Part shown: positions 8,772-16,558 of the stretch, piece after piece
How the letters are laid out: every line of letters begins with the position of its first letter
Numbering within the stretch: position 1 is the stretch's first letter
Assembly (NCBI RefSeq): GCF_021044685.1
Contig: NZ_CP088014.1
Coordinates: forward strand, 4,636,001-4,700,000
DNA from: Bradyrhizobium daqingense
GTDB taxonomy: Bacteria > Pseudomonadota > Alphaproteobacteria > Rhizobiales > Xanthobacteraceae
Length of the DNA stretch: 64,000 bases
Direction: 5' to 3'
Translations under genes and position numbers: made by a program
Notes under the pieces: generated by a model
Databases searched by the model: none
What the model saw: only the letters and a program-made list of their open reading frames with translations
Told to the model about the DNA's origin: nothing

Positions 8772-9982
8772 CGTCCGCGAAGCCGCTCGCCGGATTGAAG
8801 GTGCTGGATTTCGGCCACACCATCATGGGGCCCTGCGCGGGCGTTCTGTTCGCCGATCTCGGCGCGGACGTGGTGAAGATCGAGCCTGCCAACGGCGACC
8901 CGACCCGCCAGTTGCCGGGCTTCGCAGCCGGTTTCTTCGCGACCTACAACCGCAACAAGCGCTCGATTGCGATCGATCTGAAGCGGGCGGAGGGACAGGC
9001 CATCGTCCATCGGCTGGTGAAGGACGCCGATATCGTGTTGGAGAACTTCGGACCTGGGACGATCGAGCGGCTGAAGTGCGGCTGGGACGATCTGCGCAAG
9101 GTCAATCCGCGGCTCGTTTACCTGTCGATGAAGGGCTTCCTGAAAGGTCCTTACGAGAACCGGGGCGCACTCGACGAAGTGGTGCAGATGCAATCCGGTC
9201 TCGCCTATATGACGGGACCGCCCGGCCGGCCGTTGCGCGCGGGCGCGCCCGTAATCGACATCCTCGGCGGCGTTTTCGGGGTGGTGGCAGCATTATCTGC
9301 GCTGCGCGAGCGCGATGTCACAGGCATCGGACAGAAGGTATCGAGTTCGCTGTTCGAGAGCGCGACCTTCATGCTTGGTGCAGTCGTCGTCGGCAGTGCC
9401 GTCATCGGCGGTCCGATGCCGCCAATGCCGGCCCGGAAGAATGCCTGGGGAGTATACGACGTCTTCTCGGCATCCGATGGCGGTCAGATCTTCATCGGAT
9501 GCACCTCCGACGGGCATTGGCAACGCTTCTGCGACGCATTCGGTTTCGCCGACTGGCGCGACGATCCGAGACTGATCGGCAACGCCAATCGATGCGAGGC
9601 GCGCGAATGGATGCTTCCCGAACTGGAGCAACGAATCGCGCGACTGCCCCTCGACGAGATTCTTGCCAAATGCGAAGCCGCCCGAGTGGCGTATTCGCGG
9701 GTAGGACGGCCGGATGAACTGTCGGTCGACCCGCATTTGCTCGTCAATGGCGGACTGCTTGCGACGGCCATCGCCGGGTTTGGCGGCGGGCCGCTGGTCG
9801 GAATTCCGGCGCTTCCGGTCGAGTTCGGCGACGCGCGCGAGCGGCCGGGCCTCGAACGTCAGCCGCCTCGCGTTGGCGAGCATAGCGATGAGATCCTGGC
9901 CGCGGCCGGATACTCGGCGCGTGAGATCGGCGATTTCCATGCCGCCGGCATATTGGGAGCGCCCACGAACGTGCCTGCATAG
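8768..9982 (+). CDS. CaiB/BaiF (class III) CoA-transferase
   Basis: 404 residues. The N-terminus reads PLAGLKVLDFGHTIMGPCAG, followed by ADLGADVVKIEP and the NRNKRSIAIDL signature. A catalytic Asp is expected in the GALDEVVQMQSGL segment near residue 143. Family members move CoA between organic acids. The start ATG lies inside ATGA with the lyase stop (8768-8771), so translation is coupled. Paired with the lyase it would activate a hydroxy acid for retro-aldol cleavage. A Bug-type binding protein follows 55 bases later. The substrate acid is inferred only in outline. Confidence 0.87.
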   Translation: MTSAKPLAGLKVLDFGHTIMGPCAGVLFADLGADVVKIEPANGDPTRQLPGFAAGFFATYNRNKRSIAIDLKRAEGQAIVHRLVKDADIVLENFGPGTIERLKCGWDDLRKVNPRLVYLSMKGFLKGPYENRGALDEVVQMQSGLAYMTGPPGRPLRAGAPVIDILGGVFGVVAALSALRERDVTGIGQKVSSSLFESATFMLGAVVVGSAVIGGPMPPMPARKNAWGVYDVFSASDGGQIFIGCTSDGHWQRFCDAFGFADWRDDPRLIGNANRCEAREWMLPELEQRIARLPLDEILAKCEAARVAYSRVGRPDELSVDPHLLVNGGLLATAIAGFGGGPLVGIPALPVEFGDARERPGLERQPPRVGEHSDEILAAAGYSAREIGDFHAAGILGAPTNVPA

Positions 9983-10037
9983 AAAACGGAAAAGAAGAGT
10001 GGGCGGAGCCACCATCTGCAACAGGAGGGAACGGACC

Positions 10038-11033
10038 ATGGTGTCGCGCAAACTGGTTCAATGGAAGGGGCTTATTGCGGCAGGCGCGATCGCGCTGCTT
10101 GGGCTGAGTGCGGTGGCGGGGCCCGTGAGGGCGCAAGCCTATCCTGCGCGGACGATCACGATTCTGGTCGGCTATTCCGCGGGAGGCCAGGCCGACGCGC
10201 TCGCGCGGATCATCGGCAAGCAGCTCGGCGAGACCTTCAAGGTCTCCGTCGTGATCGAGAACAAGACTGGCGCCAACGGCATGATCGCTGCGCAGGCGGC
10301 GGCGCGGGCCGAGCCGGACGGATACACGGTGCTGATGGTGACGGATGCGATGCTCACTATCGACCCGCATCTTGCGTCCAGCAATCATTTCGATCTTTCG
10401 AAGGCGATGGAGCCCGTCGTCAGCGTCGCCTGGTCGCCTCTGTTGCTGGCCGCGGCGAAAGATTTGCCTGCCAGTTCCGTCGCAGACCTCGTGGCTCTCG
10501 GCAAGCAGAAGCCGCAGGCGCTGAGCTTTGGCAGCTCCGGCGCTTCAACGCCGCATCGCCTCGCCGGCGAGATGTTGCAGAAATCCGGCGGGTTCACGAT
10601 GATCCACATTCCTTACAAGGGGACGGCGGCGTCGGTCAGCGATCTCCTTGCGGGACAGATTCCGTTGATCTTCGGCGCGCCGACGGCCGTGGAGCCGCTG
10701 GCGACGGCAGGACAGGTCAAGCTGCTCGGCGTCACGTCCGAGCAGCGCTACCCAATGTTGCCTGGCGTGCCGGCCATCAGCGAGACGTACCCCGGCTTCA
10801 AGATCATCAGTTATATCGGCTTGATGCTTCCGAAGCAGACGCCGGCGCCGGTGATCGCGACCCTCAACAAGGAGATCAATGCGATCCTCGCGACCGAGAC
10901 GATGCGTGGATGGCTCGACAAGCAGGGCATGGTTGCAACGGGTGGCACCCAGGACGATTTCAAGCGTCAGATCGACATCGACTACAAGGCGCGGGGCGAG
11001 CTTGTCCGCGCGCTTGGCATCACGGGCGAGTAG
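10038..11033 (+). CDS. Bug/TctC-type tripartite tricarboxylate transporter substrate-binding protein
   Basis: 331 residues with a clear Sec signal peptide (basic start, hydrophobic core IAAGAIALLGLSAVAG, cleavage near VRAQA), then the Bug family opening YPARTITILVGYSAGGQADALAR. It should be a periplasmic receptor that binds a carboxylated ligand and delivers it to a TctA/TctB membrane pair. No tctA/tctB lies in the window, so it may work with a permease elsewhere or in sensing. An AGGAGGG ribosome-binding sequence at 10023-10029 fixes the start. It is probably in the lyase/CoA-transferase operon, which points to uptake of the acid those enzymes degrade. Confidence 0.88.
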   Translation: MVSRKLVQWKGLIAAGAIALLGLSAVAGPVRAQAYPARTITILVGYSAGGQADALARIIGKQLGETFKVSVVIENKTGANGMIAAQAAARAEPDGYTVLMVTDAMLTIDPHLASSNHFDLSKAMEPVVSVAWSPLLLAAAKDLPASSVADLVALGKQKPQALSFGSSGASTPHRLAGEMLQKSGGFTMIHIPYKGTAASVSDLLAGQIPLIFGAPTAVEPLATAGQVKLLGVTSEQRYPMLPGVPAISETYPGFKIISYIGLMLPKQTPAPVIATLNKEINAILATETMRGWLDKQGMVATGGTQDDFKRQIDIDYKARGELVRALGITGE

Positions 11034-11036
11034 CCC

Positions 11037-11347
11037 ATGCCGCGGACGCTGTTTGAGAAATCTGGCAATCAGCGGAAAGGACGTTGCGCTGTCGATCATC
11101 TCGCGCTTCTCCGAGAGGGTCGACCGGGTGTTCCGCCGCGCGGGCTTCGAATGGCACGAGTCCGGGTGCTCCCTCTGTGCGGCGCTCGGGCCCGCGTCGT
11201 CGGCCGCGGCAAGCGCCGTGCCTTCACGTCGAACCGGAACTTCGAGAACCGGCAAGGCCCGGGATCAATCACCATCTGATGAGCCTGCCGATGGTTGCGG
11301 CTGCAGCCGTCAACGTGCGATCATGGATGCATCTCCAGGATCGGTGA
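11037..11347 (+). pseudogene. remnant of LeuC/aconitase-type dehydratase large subunit
   Basis: Directly after the binding-protein stop, three short stretches in three frames resemble one protein. MPRTLFEK (from 11037) matches the usual start of 3-isopropylmalate dehydratase large subunits. VDRVFRRAGFEWHESGCSLC (about 11121-11180) matches the C-terminal cluster region around an Fe-S cysteine. FTSNRNFENRQGPG (frame of 11037) and HLMSLPMVAAAAV (third frame, about 11270-11310) match the final segment. About 350 codons between the start and the C-terminal part are missing, and at least two frameshifts break the rest. It was probably the next gene of the lyase/CoA-transferase/Bug operon and is now non-functional. 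Confidence 0.75.
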
Positions 11348-11369
11348 CGCCGCGGTGTTCGGCGTCACC
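11343..11369. terminator. strong hairpin between convergent units
   Basis: GGTGACGCCG and CGGCGTCACC form a perfect 10-base-pair stem with a 7-base loop. It sits after the LeuC remnant and just before the stop of the convergent MFS gene. There is no clear U-tract on either strand, so it is a candidate bidirectional terminator on the basis of stem and position. Confidence 0.55.
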
Positions 11370-11386
11370 ACCACGACGATCCGGTA

Positions 11387-12682
11387 TTAGGCCATCGCTG
11401 GCTTCGGCTCGGCCTTGGGTTGCCGCGACAGCGCCAGCACGATCAGCGCGGCGAACACGCACAGCGCACCGGCGATGAAGAAGGCGGGCAGATAGCTCTG
11501 ATAGACCGTCCGCGAGAAGCCGGCGCCGAAGGCGGCTGCGCCAGCACCGAGCTGGTGGCCGGCAAAGATCCAGCCGAACACCAGATTGGCGCGCTCGGGC
11601 CCGAATTTATGCGCGGTGAGCCGCACTGTCGGCGGCACCGTGGCGATCCAGTCGAGCCCGTAGAACATCGCGAAAACCGAGAGGCCGTAGAACGAGAAAT
11701 CGCTGAACGGCAGGAAGACCAGCGAGAGCCCGCGCAGGCCGTAGTACCAGAATAGCAGCCAGCGATTGTCGTAGCGGTCCGACAGCCAGCCCGACATGAT
11801 GGTGCCAAAGAAGTCGAAGATGCCCATCGCAGCCAAGAGGCTCGCCGCCTGCACCTGCGGGATGCCGAAATCGAGGCACATCGGGATCAGGTGCACCTGG
11901 ACGAGGCCGTTGGTCGAGGCACCGCAGACGAAGAAGGTCGCAAACAGGATCCAGAACGCACCCGACTTCGAGGCGTCACGCAAGGTACCGAGCGCAACGC
12001 CCGTGATCGACCCGTGGCTGACCGGCGGGGCGGGCAGGGGCGCGGTGCCCTCGTCGCCGAACGGGCGCAGCCCGACATCGCTCGGCCGGTCGCGCATCGC
12101 AAGCAGCACCGCCAGCGACGAGATGACGAGCATGATGCAGACCAGACCAAGCGCGAGACGCCAGCCATAGCGTTCGGTGAGGCTTGCCAGCAGCGGCAGG
12201 AACACTAGCTGGCCCGTCGCAACGCTCGCGGTCATGATGCCGACGACGAGACCGCGTCGTGCGGCGAACCAGCGCGTGGCGATCGTCGCACCGAGCACCA
12301 GCGCTGTCATGCCGGTGCCGATCCCGATCACCACACCCCACAGCGCGATGAGCTGCCAGACCTCGGTCATGCCGAGCGAGAGCACGAGCGCCGAGACCAC
12401 GATGAGCTGTGCCGCCAACGTGACATTGCGCAGGCCGTAGCGGTTGAGCAGGGCGGCCGCGAACGGCGCCATCAGCCCGAACAGGATGAAGCGGATCGAC
12501 AGCGCGGAGGAGATCTCCGCCGTGCTCCAGCCGAACTCCTTCTGCAGGGGAACGATGAACACGCCGGGCGCACCGACCGTTCCGGCGCTGATCAGTGCGG
12601 TGAGGAAGGTGACGCCGACCATCACCCAGCCGTAATGGATATTGCGGCGGGAAAGCGCAGCCGCGAGCCAGTTCGAGATCAT
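11387..12682 (-). CDS. MFS transporter
   Basis: 431 residues with about 12 hydrophobic segments in two halves separated by a charged loop near residues 190-220. The region after TM2 (LLNRYGLRNVTLAAQ) and SGWLSDRYDNRW in the second half correspond to the MFS loop 2-3 and loop 8-9 motifs. It resembles monocarboxylate/oxalate-type carriers (YGWVMVGVTF start). Start 12682 is preferred over the upstream in-frame ATG at 12712 because GAGG precedes it at a short distance. The ligand is unknown. It is convergent with the lyase operon and lies 111 bases beyond the stop of the thiolase gene on the same strand. Confidence 0.85.
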   Translation of the reverse strand: MISNWLAAALSRRNIHYGWVMVGVTFLTALISAGTVGAPGVFIVPLQKEFGWSTAEISSALSIRFILFGLMAPFAAALLNRYGLRNVTLAAQLIVVSALVLSLGMTEVWQLIALWGVVIGIGTGMTALVLGATIATRWFAARRGLVVGIMTASVATGQLVFLPLLASLTERYGWRLALGLVCIMLVISSLAVLLAMRDRPSDVGLRPFGDEGTAPLPAPPVSHGSITGVALGTLRDASKSGAFWILFATFFVCGASTNGLVQVHLIPMCLDFGIPQVQAASLLAAMGIFDFFGTIMSGWLSDRYDNRWLLFWYYGLRGLSLVFLPFSDFSFYGLSVFAMFYGLDWIATVPPTVRLTAHKFGPERANLVFGWIFAGHQLGAGAAAFGAGFSRTVYQSYLPAFFIAGALCVFAALIVLALSRQPKAEPKPAMA

Positions 12683-12793
12683 TGGGCCTCGGTATTGATA
12701 AGCAGGCCGCAACAGGCCTGCGTCAGTTTGAAGAATGGCACGGGACGTGTCTGTCGCAAATGACAGAGTTCCCTCGTTTACGGACTTTTCGCG

Positions 12794-13990
12794 TCAGTGC
12801 GCCGGCCGCTCGACCGCAATCGCCGTGGCTTCGCCGCCACCGATGCAGAGCGCCGCGATTCCGCGCCTGAGGTTCTGCGCTTCGAGCGCATGCAGCAGCG
12901 TCACGATCAGCCGTGCGCCGGTCGCGCCGATGGGGTGGCCGAGGGCGCAAGCGCCGCCATTGACGTTGAGCTTGTCGCGGGGAATGCCGAGATCACGCTG
13001 CGCCGCCATCGCGACGACGGCGAACGCCTCGTTGATCTCGAACAGGTCAACATCGGAGGCAGCCCAGCCGACCTTGTCGAGCAGCTTGCGGATCGCCGGA
13101 ATCGGCGCAGTGGTAAACCATTGCGGCTCCTGGCTGTGGGTAGCGTGGCCCTTGATCTCGGCCAGAACCGGCAGCCCGCTGCGATCGGCGAGCGAGCGTC
13201 TGGACAGTACCAGCGCGGCGGCGCCGTCGGCATTGGCAGAGGAGGCCGCCGGCGTGATGGTGCCGTTGGCACGGAATGCCGGCTTCAACCCGGGGATCTT
13301 CGCGGGATCGACCTTCAGCGGATGCTCGTCATTGGCGATGACGCGGGGACCTGCTTTCTCCGTCAGGGTGATCGGCGCGATCTCGGCCTTGAACGCGCCG
13401 CCGTCGACGGCCTTGCGCGCGCGGCTGAGCGTCTCCATCGCATAGGCGTCCTGGTCCTTGCGGGTGAACTGGTAGGCTTCCGCGGTGGCCTCGCCGAAAT
13501 CGCCCATGGAGCGGCCGGTCTCGTAGGCGTCCTCCAGCCCGTCCATCATCATGTGGTCGATGATGCGGTCGTGGCCGGCGCGATAGCCGCCGCGTGCCTT
13601 GGCGAGCAGATAGGGCGCGTTGCTCATGCTCTCCATGCCGCCGGAGACGACGATCTCGGCCGAGCCGGCGCGGATGATGTCGTGCGCCAGCATGGTCGCC
13701 TTCATGCCGGAGCCGCAGACTTTGTTCACCGTGGTCGCGCCGGTGGCATCGGGCAGGCCCGCCGCGCGCGCCGCCTGCCGCGCGGGTGCCTGGCCCTGTC
13801 CGGCCGGCAGCACGCAGCCCATGAAGACTTCGTCGATCTTCTCGGGGGCAAGCTTGGCGCGCTCCAGCGCAGCGCCGATCACGTGCGAGCCGAGCTTGTG
13901 CGCGGGGAGCGGCGACAACTCGCCCATGAAGCGGCCAAGCGGGGTGCGGGCGGCGGAGACGATGACGACGGGATCGGCGGCTTCGGCCAT
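12794..13990 (-). CDS. acetyl-CoA C-acyltransferase (thiolase)
   Basis: 398 residues. Thiolase hallmarks are complete: nucleophile Cys92 in VNKVCGSGMKA, the NEAFAVVA segment, catalytic His in GGACALGHPIGATG and the second Cys in CIGGGEA near the C-terminus. It condenses or cleaves acetyl-CoA with acyl-CoA; the sequence does not separate biosynthetic from degradative roles. Start 13990 (MAEAADPVVIVSAARTPLG) puts the conserved N-terminus at its usual place; upstream in-frame extensions run into promoter-like DNA. It is followed on the same strand by the MFS gene and shares an ATGATCAT element with the thioesterase promoter. Confidence 0.92.
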   Translation of the reverse strand: MAEAADPVVIVSAARTPLGRFMGELSPLPAHKLGSHVIGAALERAKLAPEKIDEVFMGCVLPAGQGQAPARQAARAAGLPDATGATTVNKVCGSGMKATMLAHDIIRAGSAEIVVSGGMESMSNAPYLLAKARGGYRAGHDRIIDHMMMDGLEDAYETGRSMGDFGEATAEAYQFTRKDQDAYAMETLSRARKAVDGGAFKAEIAPITLTEKAGPRVIANDEHPLKVDPAKIPGLKPAFRANGTITPAASSANADGAAALVLSRRSLADRSGLPVLAEIKGHATHSQEPQWFTTAPIPAIRKLLDKVGWAASDVDLFEINEAFAVVAMAAQRDLGIPRDKLNVNGGACALGHPIGATGARLIVTLLHALEAQNLRRGIAALCIGGGEATAIAVERPAH

Positions 13991-14018
13991 GACGGAACTC
14001 CGTGCGGTAACGAATAAG

Positions 14019-14038
14019 ATTATGATCATCATATGATG
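14019..14038. promoter_or_regulatory. palindromic element upstream of thiolase gene
   Basis: An AT-rich element with two overlapping palindromes, ATGATCAT (14022-14029) and ATCATATGAT (14028-14037), about 30 bases upstream of the thiolase start. The same ATGATCAT core recurs just upstream of the thioesterase gene at 15215. It is a candidate shared operator, possibly for the nearby TetR regulator. Confidence 0.4.
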
Positions 14039-14165
14039 CGGCGCAAAAAATGCAACCACGCTCGGGATGAGAAAATGTCGTGGGTCGGATGAGATTTGTT
14101 CGTTCGATTGAGGAGGTGAGCAAATGGGCTGCTCCTGTGGGTACAACCGTCGTCCCACACGACCC

Positions 14166-14268
14166 TGTCATTGCCCGCGAAGGCGGGCAATCCAGTATTC
14201 CAGAGGCCGTCGTGTTTAAGCCGAAGCCGCGGCGTACTGGATGCCCCGGTCAAGCCGGGGCATGACAC
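14166..14268. repeat. mosaic intergenic inverted repeat (GTCATTGCCCGCGAAGG type)
   Basis: A composite of two imperfect stem-loops: GTCATTGCCCGCGAAGGCGGGCAA..CCAGTA and TACTGGATGCCCCGGTCAAGCCGGGGCATGAC (split here at its halves). The ends are complementary (GTCAT / ATGAC), so the whole folds on itself. It fills most of the 320-base gap between the thiolase and enoyl-CoA hydratase genes; apart from the promoter-proximal element near 14030, nothing else is visible there. The same family recurs across this window and may act as a transcript end. Confidence 0.75.
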
Positions 14269-14310
14269 CTTTCGCTTGGAGGGCGCCCCATTGGCGCAGA
14301 GGCGATAGGC

Positions 14311-15081
14311 CTACCGCTTCCGGTTCACGAACGCCTGCATCAACCGCGTCGGCTCATCCGTCAGAAACGACTCGCCGAACACCTTGACGCTCAAATTCAC
14401 CGACTCCGTCAGCGGCAGTTCCTCCCATTGCCGCAGCAGCGCCTTCTGCGACCGCAACGCTTCGGGGCCGCAAGCGAGCAGCGCTTTCACGAGGTGCTCG
14501 ACCTCGGCATCGAGCCCGCCTTCCGGCGCGACCTTGTCGACCAGGCCCCAGGCCAGCGCCGTCGGTGCGTCGATGTTCTCCGCCGTCATGACCAGCCAGC
14601 GCGCGCGGGCCCAGCCGATCAGGCGCGGCAAGAGCGCGGCGTGGATCACCGAGGGGATGCCGACGCGGACCTCCGGCATGCCGAAATGCGCATCATGGGC
14701 GGCGATGCGGAAGTCGCAGGCGGCGGCGACCTCGAGCCCGCCGCCGAGGCACCAGCCCGGCATGCGTGCGATGACGGGGGCGGGGAACTGGCGCACCGCC
14801 TCGCAGAGATCGCGCAGGCGGCTGATGAAGGCCTCGGCTGATCTTCGGTCGAGCTTGGCCATCTCCTTGATATCGGCACCGCCGATCATGCTCTTCTCGC
14901 TCTGGCCGCGCAGCACCACGACGCGGATGCTGCGGTCAGATGCGAGCTGCTGCAGGCCTTCGCGCACGGCATCGGTGACGGGCGAGCCGAGAATGTTGAG
15001 CGAGCCGGCATTGCAGATCGCGACATGAACGACGCCGCGGGCATCACGCGTGATGCCGCAGTGTTGATTGAGCATTTCCAT
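14311..15081 (-). CDS. enoyl-CoA hydratase/isomerase family protein
   Basis: 256 residues with the crotonase fold. The oxyanion-hole segments are MIGGADIKEMA (about residues 65-75) and CLGGGLEVAAACD (about 110-122), followed by FGMPEVRVGIPSVIHAALL, where hydratases usually carry a catalytic Glu (PEV). The second Glu position of classical hydratases is not obvious, so hydrolase or isomerase activity is possible. It lies on the same strand as the thiolase but separated by a repeat, and divergent from the thioesterase gene. Confidence 0.82.
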   Translation of the reverse strand: MEMLNQHCGITRDARGVVHVAICNAGSLNILGSPVTDAVREGLQQLASDRSIRVVVLRGQSEKSMIGGADIKEMAKLDRRSAEAFISRLRDLCEAVRQFPAPVIARMPGWCLGGGLEVAAACDFRIAAHDAHFGMPEVRVGIPSVIHAALLPRLIGWARARWLVMTAENIDAPTALAWGLVDKVAPEGGLDAEVEHLVKALLACGPEALRSQKALLRQWEELPLTESVNLSVKVFGESFLTDEPTRLMQAFVNRKR

Positions 15082-15205
15082 CGTTTGATCTCGAAAGATT
15101 TGGTGGTGTTGGGCCGCCTATGGGTGTCCGGATCAGTTCCGTGCTGAAACGAGTCCTTTGTCAAGCGGGCACGTCGCGTTGTTGCAAGTGCGAAGTCCGT
15201 CGTAT

Positions 15206-15230
15206 AGTATGACGATGATCATATAACGAG
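15206..15230. promoter_or_regulatory. palindromic element and ribosome-binding site of thioesterase gene
   Basis: Contains TATGA-6-TCATA (15208-15223) around the palindrome ATGATCAT (15215-15222), followed by ACGAGG, the ribosome-binding sequence for the ATG at 15237. The core matches the element in front of the thiolase gene. A repressor bound here would cover the ribosome-proximal promoter. Confidence 0.4.
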
Positions 15231-15236
15231 GTGCCT

Positions 15237-15764
15237 ATGAGCGACGTCGTCCAACTCGACCTGTTTTCGCCCGAACAGCGCCGCGAGCGCGTGGTGGACT
15301 GGCAGGTGCCCGCGCCGGTCGCGAAGGTGGCGATGGGCCTGTCGGGCATGGACGCCATGCTGGGCATCCGCGACGGGCGGCTGCCGCCGCCGCCGTTCGC
15401 AAAGCTGATCGGCTTCACCATGGCCGTGGTCGAGCCGGGCCGGATCGTCATGGAACTGGAGCCGCGCGAGGATCTCGAAAATACCATCGGTCTCCTGCAC
15501 GGCGCGACCGCGGCGGCGCTGATCGATACCGCGATGGGATGCGCTATCTCGACCCGGTTGGAAGCAGGGCAATCGTCCGTGACGCTCGACCTGAAGATGA
15601 CCTTCCTGCGTCCGCTCTCGGTCCGCTCGGGGTTGATCTCGGCCGAGGGCAAGGTGATCAAGCTGGGACGCCAGACCAGCTATACCGAAGGCTTTGTGCG
15701 CGACGGCAAGGGCGCGCTCGCGGTCCATGCAACTGCAACCTTCTCCATGATCGGCATAACTTAA
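15237..15764 (+). CDS. PaaI-type hotdog thioesterase
   Basis: 175 residues. The hotdog signature LLHGATAAALIDTAMGCAIS (about residues 84-103) contains the HGG/HGA turn and the acidic residue that activates water in PaaI-like acyl-CoA thioesterases, and VTLDLKMTFLRPL follows as the central strand. It should hydrolyse an acyl-CoA to free CoA and acid. ATG 15237 is chosen over GTG 15231 because GAGG (15228-15231) then has correct spacing. It is divergent from the enoyl-CoA hydratase gene and followed by a TetR gene after 69 bases. Confidence 0.85.
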   Translation: MSDVVQLDLFSPEQRRERVVDWQVPAPVAKVAMGLSGMDAMLGIRDGRLPPPPFAKLIGFTMAVVEPGRIVMELEPREDLENTIGLLHGATAAALIDTAMGCAISTRLEAGQSSVTLDLKMTFLRPLSVRSGLISAEGKVIKLGRQTSYTEGFVRDGKGALAVHATATFSMIGIT

Positions 15765-15833
15765 CATGAATTAATGCACCCATCTCGGCATTTGCGTGTT
15801 ATGAGATGATCTCCGACATCCAATGAGACCCGC

Positions 15834-16448
15834 ATGCGTTATTCCCGAGAACACAAGCAGGAAACCCACGACCGGATCGTGAAGAAGGCCTCGGTGCGGC
15901 TGCGCGAGAAGGGCGCCCATGGCATCGGTGTCGCCGACCTCATGAAGGAGGCGGGCCTGACCCATGGCGGCTTCTACGCACATTTCGATTCCCGCGAGGC
16001 GCTGGTGATCGAGGCCTTCGCCTATGCCATGGATCGCTCCATGGACCACTGGCGCAAGCTCACCGATGAGGCCACGCCCGAGAAGCGGTTGGCCTTGGTC
16101 GCGGAGAGCTATCTCTCGGCGCTGCATCGCGACAATCCCGGCCATGGCTGCTCGATCCCGGCGCTCGGCGCGGAGATTGCGCGCGAAAGCCCGAAGACGC
16201 GCAAGGCCTTTGCCGGCAAGCTCGACGAAATGATCGAGATGATGACCGACTACATTCCCAACCTGCCGCGCAAGGCGGCGCGCAAGCAGGCGATCGCGAC
16301 ATTGGCGACGATGGCCGGCACCATGCTGCTGGCGCGCATTGCCGGCTCCAGCGAACTGTCGGACGAGGTGCTGAAGGCGGGCAGGGACAGCGCGCTCGAG
16401 GGCGCCAAGCGCGAGCCGAAGGTCGCGGTGAAGAAGACGAAGAACTAG
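15834..16448 (+). CDS. TetR/AcrR family transcriptional regulator
   Basis: 204 residues. The N-terminal TetR helix-turn-helix is plain: TRIVKKAS-like helix 1, then GIGVADLMKEAGLTHGGFYAHFDSREAL (about residues 28-58). The C-terminal ligand domain has a conserved GCSIPALGAEIA segment typical of the TetR_C subfamily that often regulates oxidoreductase or fatty-acid genes, and the tail is Lys-rich. By position it is the likely controller of the thioesterase/hydratase/thiolase genes; the ATGATCAT elements are candidate sites. No strong ribosome-binding sequence is seen. Confidence 0.87.
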   Translation: MRYSREHKQETHDRIVKKASVRLREKGAHGIGVADLMKEAGLTHGGFYAHFDSREALVIEAFAYAMDRSMDHWRKLTDEATPEKRLALVAESYLSALHRDNPGHGCSIPALGAEIARESPKTRKAFAGKLDEMIEMMTDYIPNLPRKAARKQAIATLATMAGTMLLARIAGSSELSDEVLKAGRDSALEGAKREPKVAVKKTKN

Positions 16449-16456
16449 GCGAGGTG

Positions 16457-16549
16457 CCGTAGGGTGGGCAAAGGCGCGGCAGCGCCGTGCCCACGTCCTT
16501 TCCGTGATTGCAGAGATTGGTGGGCACGCTTCGCTTTGCTCACCTTACG
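16457..16549. repeat. CGTAGGGTGGGCAAAG inverted repeat
   Basis: CGTAGGGTGGGCAAAG at one end and CTTTGCTCACCTTACG at the other are imperfectly complementary and enclose GGCGCGGCAGCGCCGTGCCCAC. It lies between the convergent TetR and LysR genes and is a dispersed repeat of a type different from the GTCATT family. Confidence 0.65.
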
Positions 16550-16558
16550 ATAGCGGTT

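Noticed and set aside
10038..11033. Complete tripartite tricarboxylate transporter
   Set aside because: Only the binding protein is present; no TctA or TctB genes are in the window.
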